Below are positions 58,614-64,000 of a stretch of 64,000 bases of DNA, one piece after another. Origin of the DNA: Owenweeksia sp965214115 (GTDB taxonomy: Bacteria; Bacteroidota; Bacteroidia; Flavobacteriales; Schleiferiaceae); contig CBDCAU010000001.1 in NCBI GenBank assembly GCA_965214115.1, forward strand, positions 1 through 64,000, given 5' to 3'. The position numbers and the translations under genes were made by a program. Within the stretch, counting starts at the first letter, position 1; every line of letters starts with the position of its first letter. Below the pieces are notes generated by a model, which was not told where the DNA came from, made no database searches, and worked only from the letters and a program-made list of their open reading frames with translations.

Positions 58614-61600
58614 TTGAAAATGAATAAAACTCATCCAAAAACTTCCATCAAAAAAAGTAAACCACAACCGCCGCGCTCCCTGCGCCATCTGCGGTTTCTA
58701 CTAAAAACCTCCGTGTCCCTGTGCCTCTGTGTTTTCAGTTTCGCCCTCCATTCCCAAGACTCCATCCCCAGAAAACTCCTAAAAAACTACACCTTCCGCA
58801 ACATCGGCCCAGCGGGGATGAGCGGACGGATAACGGCCATAAAAGTCGCGCCGCACAACGAGCAAATTATTTATGCAGGCTCGGCCAGCGGCGGACTGTG
58901 GCGCAGTGAAAACGGCGGCACATCTTGGCAGTCCCTTTTTGATAATGAGCAAGTTAGCTCGGTGGGTGCGCTGGCTCTCGACCCGCAAAATCCCGATGTG
59001 ATTTGGCTCGGCACCGGCGAGGGCAACCCGCGCAATTCACTGACCAGCGGGTCTGGTCTGTACAAATCCATCGACGGCGGAAAGTCGTGGCAGCTCATCG
59101 GGCTGGAAAACACGCGCAACATCCACCGCATCATCGTGCATCCGCAAAAGCCTGACATTGTGTATGTTGCGGCCATCGGTACGCCGTGGGGCGACAGTTC
59201 GGATCGTGGGGTTTACAAAACCACCGACGGCGGAAAATCGTGGAAAAAAATCCTTTATGTAAATGAAAAAACAGGCGCGGCGGAAATGGTGATGGACCCG
59301 CAAAACCCTGAAAAACTGATGGTTTCGATGTGGGAACACCGCCGCCAGCCGTGGCAATTTAAAAGCGGCGGCGCGGGCAGCGGGCTTTACGTCACTTTTG
59401 ACGGCGGTGAAAACTGGACGCAGCGCACCGAAGACGACGGTTTGCCAAAAGGCGATTTGGGCAGACTCGGATTGGCCATTGCGCCAAGCAACACGCAGCG
59501 CGTATATGCATTGGTAGAGCATAAAGGCAACAACGCCTTTTACCGCTCCGACGATGGCGGCTACAAATGGCGCAAGGTTTCCGAGGCGGACAACATCGGC
59601 AACCGCCCGTTTTATTACTCCGAAATTTACGTGGATCCCGCCAACGAAAACCGCGTTTTCAGCCTGTGGACACTCCTTTCGATGAGCGAGGACGCGGGCA
59701 AAACGTAAGAAATCATCGCGCCCTATTCGTCCGTCCATCCCGACCACCACGCCTTTTTTGTGCATCCCAAAAACCCGAAATACATCATTGAGGGCAACGA
59801 CGGCGGGCTGAACATTTCCCGCGACGGCGGCCAAACGTGGCGCTTCGTGGAAAACCTGCCCATCGCGCAGTTTTACCATATTAATTATGATAATGAAATG
59901 CCCTACAATGTGTATGGCGGGATGCAGGACAACGGCTCGTGGAAAGGCCCCGCCTACGTTTGGCGGCAGGGCGGCATCCGCAACAGTTATTGGCAGGAGA
60001 TCTATTTTGGCGACGGTTTCGATGTGGTGCGCGACCCGTCGGACAACCGCTATGTGTACGCGATGAGCCAAGAGGGCTACGTGGGCCGCGTGGACACCGA
60101 GACGGGTTATTCCAAGTTGATTCGCCCCGTGCATCCCGAAGGTAAACCGCTGAGGTTCAATTGGAACGCGGCGATTGCGCAAGACCCGTTCGATGAAAAC
60201 ACGCTCTATTTTGGCGCGCAATATGTTTTTAAAAGTGAAAACCAAGGCGAAACTTGGCGGGTGATTTCGCCGGATTTGACGACCAACGACACGTCGAAAC
60301 AGACCTTTTTGGAAAGCGGCGGCCTGACCTACGACGTGACCGGCGCGGAAAATTACACCACCATTTTGGCCATCGAACCCGACCCCAACGAGCGCGGCAC
60401 AATGTGGGTGGGCACGGACGACGGCCGCGTGCAAATCACCCGCGACGGCGGCGAAAACTGGACGGACGTTTACGGCAATTTGAAGGGCGCGCGCAGCGGG
60501 ATGTGGGTGCCGCAAATCGTGGCCTCGCCGCACCGTGCGGGGGCGGCATTTGTCGTTTTAAATGATTATCGTAGAAATCACTGGGACAGCTATTTGTACT
60601 ATACCGATGATTATGGCAAAACCTTTCGCCGACTGGCCTCGCCGGAAAAAGTGTGGGGCTACGCAATGAGCGTAGCGCAAGATTTTGAGGAAGAAAATTT
60701 GCTCTTTTTGGGCACAAATAATGGGCTTTATTTCAGTTGGAATTTTGGTGAGAATTGGCAAAAGTGGGGCGACGATTTTCCCACCGTTCCCGTGGCGGAT
60801 TTGAAAATCCATCCGCGTGAAAACGATTTGATTGTCGGCACATTTGGCCGCTCGGCTTGGGTGTTGGATGACTTGGCGCCGTTGCGGGCTTTTGCGAAAA
60901 ATGAACCGCAACTGATTGATAATGAAAATAATGTGGATACAAACCAGCGTCTTTGGGTTGCCCCGATTCGTGATGCCTACCAAGTAAAGATGAGACGCGC
61001 CGACGGAACACGCTTCGCCGCCGATGCCATTTTCCAAGGCGATAACCGTGGCACAGGCGCGCTAATCACTTATTGGAATGGCTATTCCGAAGCTGATTCT
61101 TTGAAACAAAAAAAGGCCAAAATTTTTATTAAAAAAGATGGTGAAATCATTCGCACTTTAAAGCGGGATTTTAAAGAAGGTTTCAATCGTTTTTATTGGA
61201 ATTTAGACCAAAAATCCGTGCAGTTTCCTTCGCGGAAAGAGGATGAAAATGACACTACCGAAAGCGGCGGGCTGAGCGTGTTGCCGGATGATTATTGGGT
61301 GGTCGTTTCCCTTGGCGGGGAAAGGGATTCCGCGCAAGTAACGGTAAAAACAGACCCGCGCATCGACTTGGACGAAAGCGCACTGCGTTCCAATTTTGAG
61401 TACAAAAAACGCCTGTTTGACAAAGTGGAAATATTGGCCAAAGCCGTGAAACAAATCAAGCGCAGCCGGAAGACCTTGGATTTGCTAAAAAATCTCATCA
61501 AAAACGAAGAAAAAGACAGCGTAAAAGACATCCGCGATTCCATCAAAACCATCAGCAAAAAACTGGACAAATTTGAAGACCGCTTTTTTGGCAAAGACGT

Positions 61601-61850
61601 GGAAGGCTATTTCTCCGAACCGGAAGTGCTGCGCCAGCAATACGGGTTGCTGCGGTATTACCTCTTTTCCAACCTCGGCGAAATCACCGAAAGCAGTGAA
61701 GTTTTGGCGGAAAAATTTCTAAAAGATGCGCAGGTTTTTTTGGATGATTTGAATGGGTTTTATCGGGAAGATTGGGCAGAATTTGAGGGGTTTGTAAGGG
61801 AGAAAGATTTGAGTTTGTTTGGGGAGGTGGAAGAGTATCGGTTGGAGTGA
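58614..61850 (+). pseudogene. Sortilin/VPS10-type BNR-repeat secreted protein, split by an in-frame ochre stop
   Basis: One frame runs from 58614 to 61850 (1078 codons) with a single TAA at 59706-59708. Upstream: a signal-peptide-like N-terminus (about residues 20-48, ending ALHSQ) and BNR/VPS10 propeller repeats (GLWRSENGGTSWQSLFDNE, GLYKSIDGGKSWQLIG, GVYKTTDGGKSWKKIL). Downstream, in the same frame, more repeats follow (EGNDGGLNISRDGGQTWRFV, VQITRDGGENWTDVYGN) and then a charged helical C-terminal region. The stop falls in DAGKT-stop-EIIAPYSSVHPDHHAFF, where the family has an aromatic residue; Tyr to TAA is one base. Such proteins are large secreted propellers of unknown substrate in Bacteroidota. 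It may be a recent pseudogene, a read-through gene or a sequence error; both halves are otherwise intact. Confidence 0.8.
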
Positions 61851-62174
61851 TTTTTTACCAGATAGATTTTTTTCTTTTACCACATAGGGCACATAGTTCA
61901 CATAGAGAAAAAAGCACATAGAGCTTTGATAAAAAAAGACCTAAAAAACTATGTGATTCTATGTGAAAACTTCTATGTGTTCTATGTGAAATTTAAAAGA
62001 ATGCCGCGCTTCTATAAGGTTCTTTCGATTCCGCGGGACGTTTTTTACCACATAGGGCACATAGTTCACATAGAGAAAAAGACACATCGAGCTTTGATAA
62101 ATGAAAGACCTAAAAATCTATGTAATTCTATGTGAAAACTCCTATATGCCCTATGTGAAATCCTAATGTGAAAT
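61851..62174. other. Intergenic region made of a tandem hairpin repeat
   Basis: 324 bp with no gene; it is almost entirely the two ~118-bp hairpin repeats at 61875-62161 and the 50 bp between them. Confidence 0.85.
61875..62161. repeat. Two tandem copies of a ~118-bp ACATAG hairpin repeat
   Basis: Copy 1 is at about 61875-61992 and copy 2 at about 62043-62161. Each opens with TTTTACCACATAGGGCACAT, continues AGTTCACATAGAG, and closes with complementary CTATGTG motifs ending CTATGTGAAAT, so each can fold into a long imperfect hairpin. Copies differ at scattered positions, and the 50-bp spacer contains a GCCGCG/CGCGGG-like pair. Confidence 0.85.
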
Positions 62175-63011
62175 TCAAAACACTTTCCGGAAGCCAAACG
62201 AAGGAATAAACACCGACACCGATTCATCCTTCACCACTTGGTTCGCATCCACCGAGGTGCTGATGTAATTGAGGTTCAACGAAATAGAAATGTAACTGGG
62301 CAGGCGGTACATAATCCCGCTGGCGAGGTAAAAACCCGCGCCCACCGTGGTGATGTCGCCGGTGTTTACGCTTTGCTGGCCGGTGGGGCCAACGTTTTGG
62401 TTCACACGGGTTTGCAACGGGAATTTTGTGCCGTCCACGGTGAAAAAGTTTTCTTTCACTTCCACAAAATTCAGATTCAAACCGCCCTCGAAGGGAACGA
62501 AAAAACCGCTGCCAATGTCCATCTGCTTTTCTACGCCGAGCTGCAAATGTGAGCGGGTTTCGGTGCCCAAAATGCCGATTTGCTCCAGCGGCAATTCATT
62601 GGTGCCCTGAATCTGCCGCTGAATTTCAATATTGAAAGCGCCAGTCGCCTCTAATTTCACGTTCCAAAAATTGAGATTGACCGACCATTCTTGCCGCTTC
62701 CCAAAATGATAGCCGATGTCCAAACCGAAAGCAAAACTGGGCCGATAATCCATATCGGCGGGCCCTAAATACCGGAAATCGTCGCCGTTGAATTTTTCAC
62801 GGACACGATTTCGTTGTACTGGGTTTTCTAAAATTGGCTGCAATCGATTGTTACCCTTTCCATCTCCATTGTAATACCGCGCACTCTCAGAATTCCCAAA
62901 ATAATAGCCAAATTCCAAGCCCAAAGTGAAACCATTTCCGATGGTATCGGCCTGAGATTTTCCAGTATAAAAAGTGAACAAAAAAATCGGTATAAATAAC
63001 AGCTTTTTCAC
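62175..63011 (-). CDS. Outer-membrane beta-barrel protein
   Basis: A 278-aa envelope protein. The start is GTG at 63011, overlapping the upstream gene's TGA (GTGA), so the two are translationally coupled. A signal peptide (KKLLFIPIFLFTFYTGKSQA) leads to strands typical of Bacteroidota porin-like barrels: GFTLGLEFGYYFGNSESARY, SFAFGLDIGYHFGKRQEWSV, SHLQLGVEKQMDIGSGFFVP and AGFYLASGIMYRLPSYISIS, ending in FIPSFGFRKVF. The function is unknown; the coupling suggests it works with, or is expressed alongside, the serine hydrolase. Confidence 0.82.
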   Translation of the reverse strand: MKKLLFIPIFLFTFYTGKSQADTIGNGFTLGLEFGYYFGNSESARYYNGDGKGNNRLQPILENPVQRNRVREKFNGDDFRYLGPADMDYRPSFAFGLDIGYHFGKRQEWSVNLNFWNVKLEATGAFNIEIQRQIQGTNELPLEQIGILGTETRSHLQLGVEKQMDIGSGFFVPFEGGLNLNFVEVKENFFTVDGTKFPLQTRVNQNVGPTGQQSVNTGDITTVGAGFYLASGIMYRLPSYISISLNLNYISTSVDANQVVKDESVSVFIPSFGFRKVF

Positions 63012-64000
63012 GAATCAAAAAGTTTTAAAATTTCATTCATTATGATGTGGAAATCTTCGGGGTGGTTGTCGGTGTTGGGCAGTTTTTCGCGGCCCAAGCG
63101 CACGATGACCAAATCGCGCTCCGGCACGGCGATGATGTATTGCCCGCCCAGCCCGCTCATCCGCGGGATGCGCATCCCGTGGTCGTCGGTGTCTATCCAA
63201 AACGACCAGCCGTAATAATCGGTGGCGGCGGGTCGCGTGGCTTTATGTAAAAAAGCGGAATCGAGCACCGTTTTGCCCTCCCATTTTCCGTGATTCAATA
63301 CCATTTGGCCGAAGCGCGCAAAGTCGCGCGCGTTGGTGTTGAAACAGCAATAGGCAAGTTCGAGGCCGCTGTCGTCCAAGTGCCAGCGGGCGTTTTGGGT
63401 GGCGCGCAAATCTTTCCACAGGGTTTCGGCGGCGTAGTCGGCCAGCGGTTTTCCGGTGGCCTCGATGATGGCCATTCCCAAAAACTGCGTGGCCCCACTT
63501 TGGTATTCGAAGCGGCTGCCGGGTTTTTCATACACGGGGACGCGCTCCAGCATCACCTCCTCCACGTCGGCCGAATAATACGCCCGCGCAGTGATGTCGA
63601 ACGGGCTGTGGTAATCCTCGTTCCAGTCCAGCCCAGCGGTCATTTGGCTGAGGTGTTTCAGTTGCAGATCTTCGCGGAATTCGCCTTTCAAATCCGGCAA
63701 ATAATCAATCAATTTATCATCCCAGCTTTTGAAATACCCGTCCTGAATAGCGCGCTGCGCCAGCATCGTGGTAATACTTTTGGCGGCGGAAAACGAATTG
63801 GAATGCGAAGTATCCGAATAGCCTTCCCAATAATTTTCATATAAAATTTCGCCATTTTTTATAATCAAAAAAGCCACGCTTTCCGTTTCTTTCAAAGTTT
63901 TGACCAGTCGGTCAGACAATTGAATTTGGTTGGATTTCCCCGATTTTTCCCAAGGTTCGGGATGGGTAGCTTCGACGGTTCGCGTTTGGAAAAACTGCGC
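63008..64000 (-). CDS. Beta-lactamase-family (class C-like) serine hydrolase, 5' end beyond the window
   Basis: A partial protein (at least 330 residues). The frame stays open to the window edge, so a TTG at 63919 is not the real start; upstream residues include WEKSGKSNQIQLSDRLVKTL. Visible motifs: the SxxK serine in SAAKSITTMLAQ, the WNEDYHSPFD region, the YQSGATQFLGMAI tyrosine block, then GYFKSWDDKLIDYLPDLKGE nearer the front, and RLGREKLPNTD near the end. This is the S12/class C beta-lactamase-type fold used by esterases and D-peptidases. The substrate is unknown. Its TGA overlaps the GTG start of the barrel gene. Confidence 0.88.
   Translation of the reverse strand, partial: AQFFQTRTVEATHPEPWEKSGKSNQIQLSDRLVKTLKETESVAFLIIKNGEILYENYWEGYSDTSHSNSFSAAKSITTMLAQRAIQDGYFKSWDDKLIDYLPDLKGEFREDLQLKHLSQMTAGLDWNEDYHSPFDITARAYYSADVEEVMLERVPVYEKPGSRFEYQSGATQFLGMAIIEATGKPLADYAAETLWKDLRATQNARWHLDDSGLELAYCCFNTNARDFARFGQMVLNHGKWEGKTVLDSAFLHKATRPAATDYYGWSFWIDTDDHGMRIPRMSGLGGQYIIAVPERDLVIVRLGREKLPNTDNHPEDFHIIMNEILKLFDS

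Noticed and set aside
58246..58617. Open frames of about 100 codons on both strands
   Set aside because: They are translations of the GCCCCC element and the nested palindrome.
59037..60533. A 498-codon minus-strand open frame spanning the ochre stop
   Set aside because: Antisense to the BNR-repeat gene; the composition mirrors the repeats and no family is recognisable.
61875..62161. A CRISPR-like array
   Set aside because: Only two copies of about 118 bp, each internally palindromic, with one spacer-like gap and no cas genes. It is a hairpin repeat.

Overview
The window comes from a Bacteroidota chromosome of middling GC content. The evidence is the type IX secretion (T9SS)/gliding operon gldK-L-M-N with a PorP/SprF gene, four large secreted proteins with T9SS C-terminal sorting domains, Bacteroidota promoter motifs (TAnnTTTG), and near absence of Shine-Dalgarno sequences. 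The large CHU-type adhesins, the SpvB/RHS giant and an iodotyrosine-deiodinase-like nitroreductase point towards Saprospiria or a relative. That placement is inference.

Layout. 0.08-17.2 kb (minus strand): a T9SS type B adhesin of 1233 aa with about 16 Ig/PKD-like repeats; then a run of a T9SS type A protein, a giant 3611-aa fused TcB-TcC/RHS toxin, and a small membrane protein that overlaps the toxin stop codon and is a candidate immunity protein. 17.4-26.9 kb (plus): a SUF iron-sulfur operon (sufA, B, C, D, S, E, T, DUF2480). It is interrupted at nearly every junction by small cargo: a four-helix-bundle (IVP) gene bounded by symmetric inverted repeats, a DUF2442 protein, a degenerate HepT-like protein, a RelB/ParE-like pair, a methyltransferase and a DUF433/DUF5615 pair. 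26.9-30.3 kb: a lipoprotein, a SCO1-like copper protein, two paralogous outer-membrane beta-barrels (one with an amber stop at codon 4) and a gamma-carbonic-anhydrase/PaaY-like protein. 30.4-39.5 kb: two tandem paralogous T9SS cargo proteins and a prolyl oligopeptidase lipoprotein. 39.5-40.8 kb: a RAYT-type Y1 transposase between two BIME-like REP clusters. 40.8-48.3 kb: an acyl-CoA dehydrogenase, a small basic protein, two envelope proteins and topA. 48.5-55.5 kb: a ureohydrolase-like pseudoenzyme and porP-gldK-gldL-gldM-gldN. 55.5-64 kb: an FAD oxidoreductase, an alpha/beta hydrolase, an IYD-like nitroreductase, a repeat-rich gap, a sortilin/BNR protein split by an in-frame ochre stop, a tandem hairpin repeat, a beta-barrel and a serine hydrolase running off the window.

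How it fits together. The T9SS machine at 49.8-55.5 kb should export the cargo encoded at 11-17 kb and 30-37 kb. The RHS giant has a Sec signal but no T9SS tail, and its GC drops sharply in the toxin tip and the immunity candidate, as expected for an exchangeable polymorphic-toxin cassette. The SUF operon looks like an accretion site where selfish or defence-like small genes are kept by translational overlap with essential genes. Two genes carry single in-frame stops, and several palindromic repeat families lie between genes. No tRNA, rRNA or CRISPR array was seen.
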